This document shows, in pieces, positions 8,150 to 16,584 of a stretch of 20,432 nt of DNA. Location of the stretch: positions 1-20,432 of the forward strand of contig CAZUUJ010000066.1 in assembly GCA_964623625.1 (NCBI GenBank), written 5' to 3'. The notes beneath the pieces are model-generated. The model searched no databases and was not told the DNA's origin. It was given only the letters and a program-made list of their open reading frames with translations. A program made the position numbers and the translations under genes. This stretch comes from CAZLGM01 sp964623625 (GTDB lineage Bacteria > Desulfobacterota > Desulfobulbia > Desulfobulbales > Desulfocapsaceae). Within the stretch, counting starts at the first letter, position 1. Each line of letters begins with the position of its first letter.

Positions 8150-9337
8150 ATGTTTTTCCGCCGGAAGCTGCATATCCTCTTTGTGCTGTATTATGATTTC
8201 AGCACCTCAAGTGCCATTCATGTGCATAACTTCGCCAATGCTCTTGCAAAAAAGGGACATCGCTGCGGGGTAGCCGTGCCGGTGAATAAAAAGAGTGTCA
8301 CCCAATACATATCCGGTGACATCCATTACCAGATATTTGAATTTCATGAAGTATTAAACCATCCTGTTTTTACTCGCCAGTTTGGCCATATCGATATTAT
8401 TCATGGTTGGACGCCAAGAGAACTTGTACGGGTCCACTGCCTTGAATTGAAAAAAAGATTTATCGACAGCCATGTAATCGTCCATTTGGAAGACAATGAA
8501 GAGATAGTTGTTGAGACCTTTTCAGGGCTGTCATATAAGGATTTACTTAAAATGTCTGATAAGGAAGTCAGCGAGAAATTACCGGATGTGCTTTCGTATC
8601 CGGGTCGATATGAAAAATTTCTCTTAGCTGCCGACGGTGTGACCTATATCACTGATCAGCTCAAGGATTTTATTCCAGGCACTCAACGCTCACACAGGTT
8701 ATGGCCGATCATAGATATCAACAGATTCTCACCTACTGCCGGGTCAGCAGCAACTAGAGAGAAAATTGGGCTTGACCCTGATGATTTTGTTCTCTGTTAT
8801 ATCGGCAGTGTCCATGGTGTGAATGCGCAGGAAGTCAGGTATTTGTATGAGGCTGTAATGTTAGCCAACAGACAGGGGTTGCCGGTTAAACTGATTCGAA
8901 CGGGCAGAGATACTGTTGATTTCCTGGGAGAACAGGTGGAAGAGTTGAAAGAAAATGTTATTGAGCTCGGCTATGTGGAGATGGAAGATGTGCCGGCTCT
9001 CATGGCCTCGGCCGATCTTCTTGTACAACCCGGTTTAGCAGATCGATTCAATCGGTATAGACTGCCTTCAAAAATTCCAGAATTTCTAGCCACAGGTAAA
9101 GTTGTGGCTGTACCGAGAACCAATATTGGACTATCACTTAAGGATAATGATAATGCCATTGTCTTGGAAAATGCTGACACTCAAACCATTGTCCAGGTTA
9201 TCAGCAGGGTGATCGGTGATCCCGCCTCAGCTGAGAAAATAGGGGCAAGAGGTAGAAAATTCGCCAAGAAGCACTTTAATACCAGGAGCATCACTAAACA
9301 ACTTGTCTCTTTTTATCGCCACTGTATGGTTCCATAA
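8150..9337 (+). CDS. Glycosyltransferase family 4-like protein (third of three)
   Basis: This 395-residue GT-B-type glycosyltransferase could also start at TTG 8138, overlapping the previous gene. I prefer ATG 8150 because GAGAG at 8140-8144 gives a well-spaced ribosome binding site and MFFRRKLHILFVLYYDF leads straight into the first strand. The N-terminal half has SAIHVHNFANALAKKGH, typical of the acceptor domain. The donor domain holds LCYIGSVHGVN, then ADLLVQPGLADRFNRYRLPS followed by KIPEFLATGKVVAVP. This last segment stands where classic GT4 enzymes carry E-x7-E; here the first acidic residue is replaced by the RYRLPSKIPEFLA variant, so donor contacts may differ from those of the two preceding enzymes. 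It follows the previous stop by one base. Confidence 0.85.
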   Translation: MFFRRKLHILFVLYYDFSTSSAIHVHNFANALAKKGHRCGVAVPVNKKSVTQYISGDIHYQIFEFHEVLNHPVFTRQFGHIDIIHGWTPRELVRVHCLELKKRFIDSHVIVHLEDNEEIVVETFSGLSYKDLLKMSDKEVSEKLPDVLSYPGRYEKFLLAADGVTYITDQLKDFIPGTQRSHRLWPIIDINRFSPTAGSAATREKIGLDPDDFVLCYIGSVHGVNAQEVRYLYEAVMLANRQGLPVKLIRTGRDTVDFLGEQVEELKENVIELGYVEMEDVPALMASADLLVQPGLADRFNRYRLPSKIPEFLATGKVVAVPRTNIGLSLKDNDNAIVLENADTQTIVQVISRVIGDPASAEKIGARGRKFAKKHFNTRSITKQLVSFYRHCMVP

Positions 9338-9365
9338 TGGACAGGCCAGTGCTACAATTTGATCT

Positions 9366-11780
9366 ATGTTCAGCAGGATAAATAAAAAACTTAAAGCAGT
9401 TTGGAGCTTTGTCCGCAGCTTTAATTATTGGCAGATAAAGCATACCGGACTTTTTCATGCTCACTATTATCTGGCTGCAAATCCGGATATTACCAGGTCG
9501 CCTTTCTCAGCTTTTGTTCACTATATCTACAGTGGTTGGCAGGAAGGCCGCAGACCAAATGTGTTTTTTTCCCCTTCATTTTATCTCCGCCAATATCCAG
9601 AGCTTAACCAAAAAGATATTGAGCCTCTTTTACATTACCAGCAATTTGGCTGGCGGGAAGGAAAGGCACCGTCACTTCTTTTCTGGCCCGATTACTATGT
9701 CAAACAACATCCTCCACTGGGCGACCAAATCGGTAATCCTCTTGTCCATTTTCTCCAACATGGTTGGAAGCAGGGCCGCAAACCCAGCCCATATTTCGAT
9801 TTGGAATATTACGTTCAGAATTATCCGGATGTAGAAGAAAGCGGTCTGTCTACGCTGGATCACTTCATGACCGTTGGAATAAAGGAAAAACGACGGCCCG
9901 GGCCTTTTTTTAATCCTTCCTGGTGCGTTGAAAGTGAGGTTGTTTCCCGGGATCTATCCGGTGAGGGTACCCCTCAAACTCTGTTTAACCGTTATCTGCG
10001 TATTGGCCTGGCAAGCGATGAGGGAGTACATGATTGGTTTGATCCTCAATTTTATCGAACCTACTATTCTGATGTGGCCTCCAGCCCTTTATCTGCTTTG
10101 CACCACTATCTTGAAAAAGGACTTGTTGAAGGCCGCTACCCAAACAGTGAGGTCGAGTCATTATCCGGGAAAACTCTGATTTCAATTGTTGTACCTGTCT
10201 ATAATCCCGATATCGATTATCTCAATAACTGTATTCGTTCTGTTCAATGCCAGAATTATCCTCACTGGGAGCTCTGCCTGGCCGACGACTGCAGTACTGA
10301 TCCGGCTGTTCGAATGACACTGGAGAAGTGGAGCAGTCTGGATCAACGTATCAAGGTCGTTTATCTGGAAAAAAATCTGGGGATATCGGGTGCGTCAAAC
10401 CAGGCTGCAACAATGGCAACCGGAGAGCTGATAGGTTTTCTGGATAATGATGATGAACTGGCTGTTCATTGTCTTTTTGAGGTGGCAACAAGTTTTGACA
10501 AGACTGGGGCTGAACTGTTTTACAGCGACGAAGACCTGATTGGTAAAGACGGGCGTCAAACCAGTGTTTTTTACAAGCCTGATTTTAACAGGGAATTGCT
10601 GTACAGTCACAACTATGTAACCCACCTGGTGGTTACAACCAGGAAACTTTTTACGGAAGTTGGTGGTTTTTCCAGTGAGCATGACGGCGCCCAGGACTTT
10701 GATCTTTTTCTAAAGCTTTCCGAGCGAGCGAACAGAATTGTTCATATTCAAAAAAATCTCTATCACTGGCGTGCATCCCAAACATCAACAAGTATCAATC
10801 ACTCTCAAAAACAGTATGCTGATGAAGCAGGGAACAAGGCTCTCAGTCAAGCCTTAAGTAGAAATAAGATCTCAGGTGTGGTTGAATCAACGGATTGGAA
10901 GTTCTATTACAGGTGCCGGAGGACTATTAAACAACGTCCGCTGGTTTCAATCCTGCTGGATGTTGACAGCGATGACTATTTAAACAAGCTGCAATTGTTT
11001 CATACACTGCTTGAGACAACCGGGTACTCAAACCTGGAAGTCGTGCTGCTTTTGCCCTCTGATTTTTCCAGTCGGTCTGCTGAAGAAGAGATATATTCCT
11101 TGAAACAGGTTGCAATTGAAAAGGCCAACCCGAATGAGACAAAAAGTACGTTTTTGAACAGAGCTGCTCATCAATGTAACGGTGCGTTCCTGGTTTTGCT
11201 GGGAAGCAATGTAACCCCTGTATCTGATGACTGGATCGAATCAATGCTTGAATATTGTCTGCAAAATGATACAGGGTTTGTCGGCGGCAGGATCAGGCAG
11301 CAGAACAGAGAGACTGAAGTTAACTTCACTGTGCCGGATATCAGCAATTCGGACCCGCGCTATTATGGTGATTTTTTTGGGAACTGCTCAACCCATTTGA
11401 ACAGCCTTGAGTGCGCCCAGGAAGTATTAACCGTTTCTTCCAGGATGGCTATGTGTTCAAAAGAGCTGTTTGTCCAATTAGGTGGTTTTGATGATCAGCA
11501 GTTCCCGCAACTGTTTTATATGTATGACTGTTGCCTGAGGCTGAGAGAAATCGGTTATAAAAACTATTATACGCCGCACAGCGTTGTAGAGCTGCGTGAG
11601 CTAAATGTAACAGATTCCGTTACTGAACAACTGCTTGGTCTAAAACGTGAGCAGAAACAATTTCAACAAAAATGGAAACGGATTTTACAAACAGGCGACC
11701 CTTTCTGGAGTAAAAATCTCCTTGCAAAGAAAGGGATAGACCAGGATGCATTTTTGTCCTGGTATGCGGGTGATTCGTGA
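9366..11780 (+). CDS. Repeat-containing tandem GT2 glycosyltransferase
   Basis: This 804-residue modular protein has three parts. Residues about 30-259 carry six roughly 38-residue repeats of the form F...YY...P.....HY...G..EGR.PN. Residues about 270-480 are an intact GT2 domain: ISIVVPVYN (272-280), LADDCSTD (305-312), GFLDNDDE (357-364) with the metal-binding acidic cluster, SDED (387-390) and the acceptor/base region AQDFDLFLKL (442-451). Residues about 524-780 are a second GT2-like domain (PLVSILLDVDSDDY, then VLLGSNVTPVSDDWI, and near the end YDCCLRLREIGYKNYYTPH) in which the expected LNND metal site is replaced by LLGSN. The first domain is probably the active transferase and the second structural or inactive. 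The ATG lies 28 bases after the preceding stop without a clear Shine-Dalgarno sequence. Such tandem proteins are common in O-antigen and capsule loci. Confidence 0.9.
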   Translation: MFSRINKKLKAVWSFVRSFNYWQIKHTGLFHAHYYLAANPDITRSPFSAFVHYIYSGWQEGRRPNVFFSPSFYLRQYPELNQKDIEPLLHYQQFGWREGKAPSLLFWPDYYVKQHPPLGDQIGNPLVHFLQHGWKQGRKPSPYFDLEYYVQNYPDVEESGLSTLDHFMTVGIKEKRRPGPFFNPSWCVESEVVSRDLSGEGTPQTLFNRYLRIGLASDEGVHDWFDPQFYRTYYSDVASSPLSALHHYLEKGLVEGRYPNSEVESLSGKTLISIVVPVYNPDIDYLNNCIRSVQCQNYPHWELCLADDCSTDPAVRMTLEKWSSLDQRIKVVYLEKNLGISGASNQAATMATGELIGFLDNDDELAVHCLFEVATSFDKTGAELFYSDEDLIGKDGRQTSVFYKPDFNRELLYSHNYVTHLVVTTRKLFTEVGGFSSEHDGAQDFDLFLKLSERANRIVHIQKNLYHWRASQTSTSINHSQKQYADEAGNKALSQALSRNKISGVVESTDWKFYYRCRRTIKQRPLVSILLDVDSDDYLNKLQLFHTLLETTGYSNLEVVLLLPSDFSSRSAEEEIYSLKQVAIEKANPNETKSTFLNRAAHQCNGAFLVLLGSNVTPVSDDWIESMLEYCLQNDTGFVGGRIRQQNRETEVNFTVPDISNSDPRYYGDFFGNCSTHLNSLECAQEVLTVSSRMAMCSKELFVQLGGFDDQQFPQLFYMYDCCLRLREIGYKNYYTPHSVVELRELNVTDSVTEQLLGLKREQKQFQQKWKRILQTGDPFWSKNLLAKKGIDQDAFLSWYAGDS
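9453..10142 (+). repeat. Six tandem protein repeats in the N-terminus of the tandem GT2 gene
   Basis: The encoded residues 30-259 contain six diverged copies of a roughly 38-residue unit, beginning near residues 30, 67, 106, 143, 181 and 225. Shared positions are a Phe/Trp start, an aromatic pair (YYL, FYL, YYV, YYV, degenerate in copy five, FYR), a proline-acid turn, an HY/HF pair and a Gly-x-x-EGR-x-Pro ending (GWQEGRRPN, GWREGKAPS, GWKQGRKPS, GIKEKRRPG, degenerate, GLVEGRYPN). Copy five is the most decayed. The repeats are visible only at the protein level and are not near-identical DNA. Their function is unknown; binding of the acceptor glycan or a partner enzyme is a guess. Confidence 0.8.
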
Positions 11781-11879
11781 GTTTAGGCTTGTGAAAAGGC
11801 GCTACCTGTTATAAATATAACTCCTTTTGACTAAACCCTTGTTTAAAAAGAAACCTGAACGCTTCAATCAGCTAGATCA

Positions 11880-12758
11880 ATGATATCTGTAGTTATTCCC
11901 GCATATAACCATGAGCGCTTTGTTGGCGCCGCAATAGAATCCGTTCTGGAACAGACTTGGGACGATCTGGAATTGATTATTGTTGATGACGGCTCAACCG
12001 ACTCTACCGCAGAAGTCATCAACAGCTACAATGATCCCCGTTTGAGCTATTATTATCAGGAAAATCAGGATGCCTACAACACCATTAATCGAGGTATCAG
12101 TTTGGCCAAGGGAACTCATATAGCCATTCTCAACTCAGACGATATTTTTCGCCGCAACCGGCTTCAGCGATTAATGGAGGTATCTGAGGAAACCGGAGCT
12201 TTATGTTTGTTCACCGATGTCATTCCAATATCCGACAGTGGAGAGATTTTCGATGATCCCAATTTTGGGTGGAATGTCTGGCATCAAAGAAACAGAAATT
12301 ATTATAAAAAATGTGGGGATCTCTACACCGGTTTCCTGCAAGGTAACTTCATGGTTACTACTTCCAATCTCTTTATGACATCGGAAGCGTCTGAAAAAGT
12401 CGGTAAATTTTGTTCTTTACGATACCTGCATGACTACGATTTTATTTTCAGAATGATGCTGGCCCACCCCGGGAAAGTACATTACCTCTTTGATGAGCAA
12501 CTACTTTATTACCGCATCCATGATGGTAATACCCTGGGAGAAGCGGCAATTATCGGCAGGGAGCAGGACCAGGAATTAATTAAACAATATATGCTTGCAA
12601 TTCTGCCAGAAGAGGCACGGCAGTATGCCCAAACGGGCGCTGAGAGGCTGGTTACCTTGGAGCAGGAATTGTTTTCCGTCAGACAACAACTGGCACTCCA
12701 GGATCTAACAGGACTGCGTTTATTGGCGGCTAGAATAAAACGCAAGTTATTTAGATAA
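11880..12758 (+). CDS. Glycosyltransferase family 2 protein
   Basis: This 292-residue inverting GT-A glycosyltransferase shows the nucleotide-binding start VVIPAYNHERFVG (4-16), LIIVDDGSTDST (about 32-43) and the metal-binding ILNSDDIF segment. The acceptor-side region has LRYLHDYDFIFRM, corresponding to the ED-type catalytic base area. The core ends near residue 230, and the last 40-50 residues form a charged, helix-prone tail (LEQELFSVRQQLAL, ending KRKLFR) that could bind the membrane or a partner. A 99-base gap separates it from the preceding gene, one of the larger gaps in the run, and the ATG has no good Shine-Dalgarno sequence. It probably adds one residue to the glycan; the sugar is unknown. 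Confidence 0.88.
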   Translation: MISVVIPAYNHERFVGAAIESVLEQTWDDLELIIVDDGSTDSTAEVINSYNDPRLSYYYQENQDAYNTINRGISLAKGTHIAILNSDDIFRRNRLQRLMEVSEETGALCLFTDVIPISDSGEIFDDPNFGWNVWHQRNRNYYKKCGDLYTGFLQGNFMVTTSNLFMTSEASEKVGKFCSLRYLHDYDFIFRMMLAHPGKVHYLFDEQLLYYRIHDGNTLGEAAIIGREQDQELIKQYMLAILPEEARQYAQTGAERLVTLEQELFSVRQQLALQDLTGLRLLAARIKRKLFR

Positions 12759-12822
12759 AAATGTCTATCATGTCATGCAAGAAGAGGCCGTTCACGCTGC
12801 TTAACATGTTGGAATTTTTGTT

Positions 12823-14877
12823 ATGACAATACAAAAATTTTACACGCTTGAATCACTGATTCAAGCAGGTCGTGCGCAAGCAAAGCAGTGCGAAACCGTC
12901 TCGTTTGATCTCTTCGATACGCTGCTTATTCGCCGTATTCACGATCCAGACCTGGTTAAACTTCCGGTAGCCAAATATATTGCCGATCTGGCGGCTGAGA
13001 GAGATATCCGAATACGTCCGAAAAGAGTCCAGCATCTTCGTGATTCCATTGAGAAAAGGCATCGGCAGGAAACGGCCGAGTCGTTTGAAGATCATGAGGC
13101 CTGTTATCCCCGGTTTATGCAGGAAGTGCTGGAAGAGATCTTTCAGGATGCGATGGGTGATGACCTGCTGCAGCAGGTTACCGATTATGAACTTGCCATG
13201 GAAAACAGTATGCTTGTGCCAAGAAAGCAACTGGTTGACTGGCTCTTTGAATTGGCCCATCAAGGAAAGAAGATTCTTGTCATATCAGATATTTACCTTC
13301 CTTCATCTCACCTTAAGGTCCTTGTTGAATACGCAGGGTTTCTTGATGTTGTCGAGGATGTTGTTTCATCGGCAGATACATTTCTGGCAAAGGCCTCGGG
13401 CTTAACCTTTAAGCCGGTAGAACAAAAATACGGGTTAACCAGATCAAAATGGCTTCATGTTGGTGATAATCCAATTTCCGACGGTCTGCGTCCATCCGAA
13501 TTTGGTATCCGTTCTCTGGTATTGCATGATGCTTCCGAGATGCAGAGAAAGGCGATCATCAAAAGATATTTTAGTTATGGGCAAGGGATTACGCTTTGGA
13601 GAGGACGGGCATTGCAACAGCTGATGCAGCCCCATGAAGGTGAAAATAGCGATCAGCCGCCCCTCTACAATGAAGGATATAATTTTCTAGGGCCAATGAT
13701 TGGCGGTTTTGTTCAGCACATTGCCGAACAATGCCGCAAGCTGGACATAAAAAAAGTGTTTTTCCTCTCCCGGGAAGGCTGGACATTCAAGCAGTTCTGG
13801 GAGAAAAGTATGCCACTGATCTTTCCGGACAACAATCTTCCGGAGATCGAATACCTTTATGTCAGTAGAATGGCATTGGCTGGCCCAAGTTGCGCCTATC
13901 AGGGGCTGACACCCGCGAATGCATCTATTGGTTTTTTACCGCCGGGAAATAAGAACTTTAAAGATATTTGTCGAATATTCAGCCTTGATCCTGAACCTCT
14001 CACAAAATATTTAAAAGAACACCGGCTGTCACCTGACAGCTGCCTTAACCACCTTTACAGTGATTTCCTTCCGGAAAACAGCAAACGGTTTAGAGAATTG
14101 CTGGATAATACTTCGTTCCAGAATGAGATAAAAGCGCAGACAAGACCATTGAACGATGCCATGATGCGCTATTTTGAAGAGGCCGGTCTTTTTGATCATA
14201 AACGAGTGGCAATTGTGGATATCGGCTGGCTTGGCACTATCCAGCGTTTTCTGTTTGAATCTATCAAGCATCGCCAGGATACACCACAATGTTTTGGTTA
14301 TCTTTTTGCGGCAACCCGAGGCATACCGTACCCAACAGCGCCGGACAATAGCATTGAAGGGGTTATCTACGATAAAGATCGTTTTCAGTTTTCCGCCAGT
14401 TCGATATTGTATGCAAGAGATCTGTTTGAGGAGGCATGCAGGGCGCCGCATCCAACACTGAATGGATATCGATTAACAACTGAAGGGTATGAGCTGGAGT
14501 TTCGAACGGCAAAAGACAAAACCGGAGAAGCTGAAAAAGAACAGGATAACTATTTTGCGCCTCTGCAAAAAGGTATTCTCGATGCGGCTCCCAGATACGG
14601 TGCTGCATCATCTCTTTTAGGTTACTCCATTAAAGATTACCGTCCATGGTATTCTTACATGCTGGTATCTAAAATGGCTTTTGCTAAAACCGATGAAATT
14701 ATCAATATTCGCCATAAACATCATCTGGATGACTTCCATGGCAGCTCTAAGCCGGATGGCGTCCGCTTCAAACCGAAAAAGGAGCTGTGGAATCTATCGG
14801 GAGCCAGTCTCAGGTTCAGTCCGTTTCTCCGTATCAGACTGTTTTTGAGACATTTAAGGGAAAGAATTAGAGAATAG
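12823..14877 (+). CDS. HAD-superfamily hydrolase domain protein with large C-terminal region
   Basis: This 684-residue protein has an N-terminal HAD phosphatase-like domain (about 20-240). Motif I is SFDLFDTLL, with nucleophile D29 and acid D32 in the order DxxD (residues 27-35). Motif II is VISDIYLP (S155), and motif III/IV is HVGDNPISD (212-220) with D215 and D220. A candidate motif Lys lies in the TFLAKASGLTFK stretch. The roughly 440-residue C-terminal part is not a known enzyme domain to me; it contains FFLSREGW, YLYVSRMALAG and VAIVDIGWLGTIQ, patterns I recall from COG5610-type proteins in capsule and O-antigen loci. Substrate is unknown; dephosphorylation of a sugar or glycan intermediate is plausible. 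TTGGA lies upstream of the ATG at a slightly long spacing. The next gene starts one base after the stop. Confidence 0.8.
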   Translation: MTIQKFYTLESLIQAGRAQAKQCETVSFDLFDTLLIRRIHDPDLVKLPVAKYIADLAAERDIRIRPKRVQHLRDSIEKRHRQETAESFEDHEACYPRFMQEVLEEIFQDAMGDDLLQQVTDYELAMENSMLVPRKQLVDWLFELAHQGKKILVISDIYLPSSHLKVLVEYAGFLDVVEDVVSSADTFLAKASGLTFKPVEQKYGLTRSKWLHVGDNPISDGLRPSEFGIRSLVLHDASEMQRKAIIKRYFSYGQGITLWRGRALQQLMQPHEGENSDQPPLYNEGYNFLGPMIGGFVQHIAEQCRKLDIKKVFFLSREGWTFKQFWEKSMPLIFPDNNLPEIEYLYVSRMALAGPSCAYQGLTPANASIGFLPPGNKNFKDICRIFSLDPEPLTKYLKEHRLSPDSCLNHLYSDFLPENSKRFRELLDNTSFQNEIKAQTRPLNDAMMRYFEEAGLFDHKRVAIVDIGWLGTIQRFLFESIKHRQDTPQCFGYLFAATRGIPYPTAPDNSIEGVIYDKDRFQFSASSILYARDLFEEACRAPHPTLNGYRLTTEGYELEFRTAKDKTGEAEKEQDNYFAPLQKGILDAAPRYGAASSLLGYSIKDYRPWYSYMLVSKMAFAKTDEIINIRHKHHLDDFHGSSKPDGVRFKPKKELWNLSGASLRFSPFLRIRLFLRHLRERIRE

Positions 14878-14878
14878 T

Positions 14879-15121
14879 ATGAAAAATCAACCCCTTTTCA
14901 ATACACGATATGATCTTTCAAACAGTGGTTTACCCCGTTTTGTCAAACACATTGTTTTGAATCGGTTCATGATGATCGGCAATATATTCGGTAATCCGGG
15001 TATTAGAAATTTAATCGTATTGACGTTACTTCACTACTTCGGTAGACCCATTTTCTGGTTAAAATCCAGATGGGGACGATATTTTGGATATATAGCCAAG
15101 TTACTTAGAAAATTAAACTAA
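14879..15121 (+). CDS. Small highly basic protein of unknown function
   Basis: This 80-residue protein matches no family I recognise. It has 13 Lys/Arg and only one acidic residue (Asp12), so it is strongly basic. The middle, about residues 42-61, is hydrophobic and aromatic (NLIVLTLLHYFG then RPIFWL) and is flanked by arginines, suggesting a peripheral or single membrane-associated helix. The tail GRYFGYIAKLLRKLN is amphipathic and basic. Its ATG is one base after the HAD gene stop, with AGAGA at good spacing, and its stop directly abuts the next gene, so it is very probably translated as part of the operon. A membrane-associated accessory to the HAD protein or the VTC module is possible. 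It could instead be a decayed fragment. Confidence 0.65.
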   Translation: MKNQPLFNTRYDLSNSGLPRFVKHIVLNRFMMIGNIFGNPGIRNLIVLTLLHYFGRPIFWLKSRWGRYFGYIAKLLRKLN

Positions 15122-15124
15122 TTG

Positions 15125-15829
15125 ATGATGCAGTATCAGGATAAACAGATTGGTGAACATGAAACAAAATTTGTTCTGGCAAACAACAGAGCGCATGTTA
15201 TTATCAACTGGTTAAAAAAGCGGTGTCAACCTGATCCCATATACCCCAAAGGCAGGGTGTCCAGCATCTATTTTGATACGCCGGACTGGGTTTATCTTTC
15301 TGAGAAAATTAACAGCGATTACCTCAAGACAAAAGTAAGGCTTCGCTGGTACTCTGAATTCACTACCGGAAAACCGTTTCCAGCGACTTTTTTTGAGGTT
15401 AAATCAAAAACAGGCAGTGCCAGGAAGAAGGTACGAATTCAAACAGACATTGACAGCTCGGTCATCTGCAGCACCAATTTGAATGATCCTGCCCTGATAT
15501 CACTGAGCAAACTGGCGGAAGAAAAAGGGTTGATTCTTGAAAGAACACTGTTGCCGGCGTTTCAAATTGACTATATTCGCTATCGTTTTATTGATCCGAT
15601 GACAGGAAGCCGGCTCTGTGTAGATCACAATATTCATGTTTCAAGGACCAACCCGATAATGGTCAAACAACGAAATCCGGCTCCGTTAAAAGATTGTGTA
15701 TTTGAATTAAAGGAAAAAACAGGTGAACTGCCGGACTGGCTGCATCAGCTGACATTACTTGGTTGTCGTAGAGGCGCTTTTTCAAAATACAGCAACTGTT
15801 ATGCACAGTTGGAGCGAATAATTTTTTAA
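15125..15829 (+). CDS. VTC-domain (polyphosphate polymerase-type) protein
   Basis: This 234-residue protein looks like the VTC tunnel-fold domain of the CYTH/triphosphate-tunnel superfamily, known in yeast Vtc4 to make polyphosphate from ATP. The order of motifs fits: EHETKF (11-16), SSIYFDTPD (46-54), KTKVRLRWY (68-76), FEVKSK (90-95), RKKVRI (100-105), then IDYIRYRF, CVDHNIHV, VFELKEKTGELPDW and the C-terminal FSKYSN. The basic and acidic residues expected inside the tunnel are therefore present. There is no SPX or membrane domain, as usual for bacterial copies. The start could be TTG 15122, ATG 15125 or ATG 15128; I chose the first ATG. It is followed by DUF4956 and CotH genes, a neighbourhood I recall for bacterial VTC proteins. 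Whether it makes polyphosphate or transfers a nucleotide-derived phosphate elsewhere is unknown. Confidence 0.85.
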   Translation: MMQYQDKQIGEHETKFVLANNRAHVIINWLKKRCQPDPIYPKGRVSSIYFDTPDWVYLSEKINSDYLKTKVRLRWYSEFTTGKPFPATFFEVKSKTGSARKKVRIQTDIDSSVICSTNLNDPALISLSKLAEEKGLILERTLLPAFQIDYIRYRFIDPMTGSRLCVDHNIHVSRTNPIMVKQRNPAPLKDCVFELKEKTGELPDWLHQLTLLGCRRGAFSKYSNCYAQLERIIF

Positions 15830-15847
15830 TCTCAACTATCTGGAAAA

Positions 15848-16558
15848 ATGGGTAAAAATTCAAGTGAATGGCTGACAATGTTGTCAGGTTTCGGCTCCAA
15901 GCCGATGGATGAAATTGGTTTTCTGCCGTTTTTGGGTATTATGGGTGTTTCTCTCTTTTCGGCAATTCTTATTTCTCTGCTCTATGTCCGTTTTTATAAA
16001 TCGCGTTCCACCGGAAGCCTGATCTATCGGTCATTCCCACTTCTCGGTACCTCAATAACAGCTATTTTTATCACCATCCAGTTTTCATTGCCGCTTTCTC
16101 TTGGGTTGCTTGGCGCCTTATCAATAGTCCGATTTCGTACGCCTATAAAAGAACCTGAAGAAATAGGTTTTATTATGCTGGTTGTTGCATCGGCTTTGTG
16201 CTGTGCAACGTTCAATTTTCTGTTTCTATCGATCATTCTTGGTATTGCCGTACTAGGGCTGCTCTTTCTTAGATTTGGTCGGGGGGTCCTTGATATACGC
16301 GAGAATGACGGTATGCTGATTGTGACTGTACCAACCATGATGTTTAAAGAAAAAGGTGAGCAGATTATTCAGCTCATTCAGTCCACATTAAAGAAAGGGC
16401 GTCTGGATTCAGTTGCTGAAAATGACAAAGACACTGTTCTTTCATATAACTTCATGAATCAGAAGGATGAAATGGTTCTTGTTATGCAGGAATCCTTACG
16501 CGAGGTTTGCGAAAATGCAAAAGTTGACGTTTTTTACAACAGGAAAGACGCAATATAA
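15848..16558 (+). CDS. DUF4956 family membrane protein
   Basis: This 236-residue membrane protein has about four hydrophobic segments (roughly 25-48, 62-80, 82-94 and 107-141) and a soluble C-terminal domain from about 152. The highly conserved signature SLGLLGALSIVRFR followed by TPIKEPEEI spans 84-106 and identifies DUF4956. Its function is not established; its regular company with VTC and CotH genes suggests a role in moving or using the phosphorylated product at the membrane. The C-terminal domain (LIVTVP at 157-162 through VDVFYNR at 226-232) resembles the C-terminal domain of the next protein. GGAAA precedes the ATG. It follows the VTC gene by 18 bases. Confidence 0.85.
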   Translation: MGKNSSEWLTMLSGFGSKPMDEIGFLPFLGIMGVSLFSAILISLLYVRFYKSRSTGSLIYRSFPLLGTSITAIFITIQFSLPLSLGLLGALSIVRFRTPIKEPEEIGFIMLVVASALCCATFNFLFLSIILGIAVLGLLFLRFGRGVLDIRENDGMLIVTVPTMMFKEKGEQIIQLIQSTLKKGRLDSVAENDKDTVLSYNFMNQKDEMVLVMQESLREVCENAKVDVFYNRKDAI

Positions 16559-16584
16559 CATTTTCATTGTCCTCTAATGGAATC

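Noticed and set aside
11781..11879. Possible promoter (TTGTGA with TAAATA at 17 bases) and a short TTG reading frame ending in an ATGA overlap with the GT2 gene
   Set aside because: The promoter match is weak and the 18-codon frame has no ribosome binding site or recognisable content.
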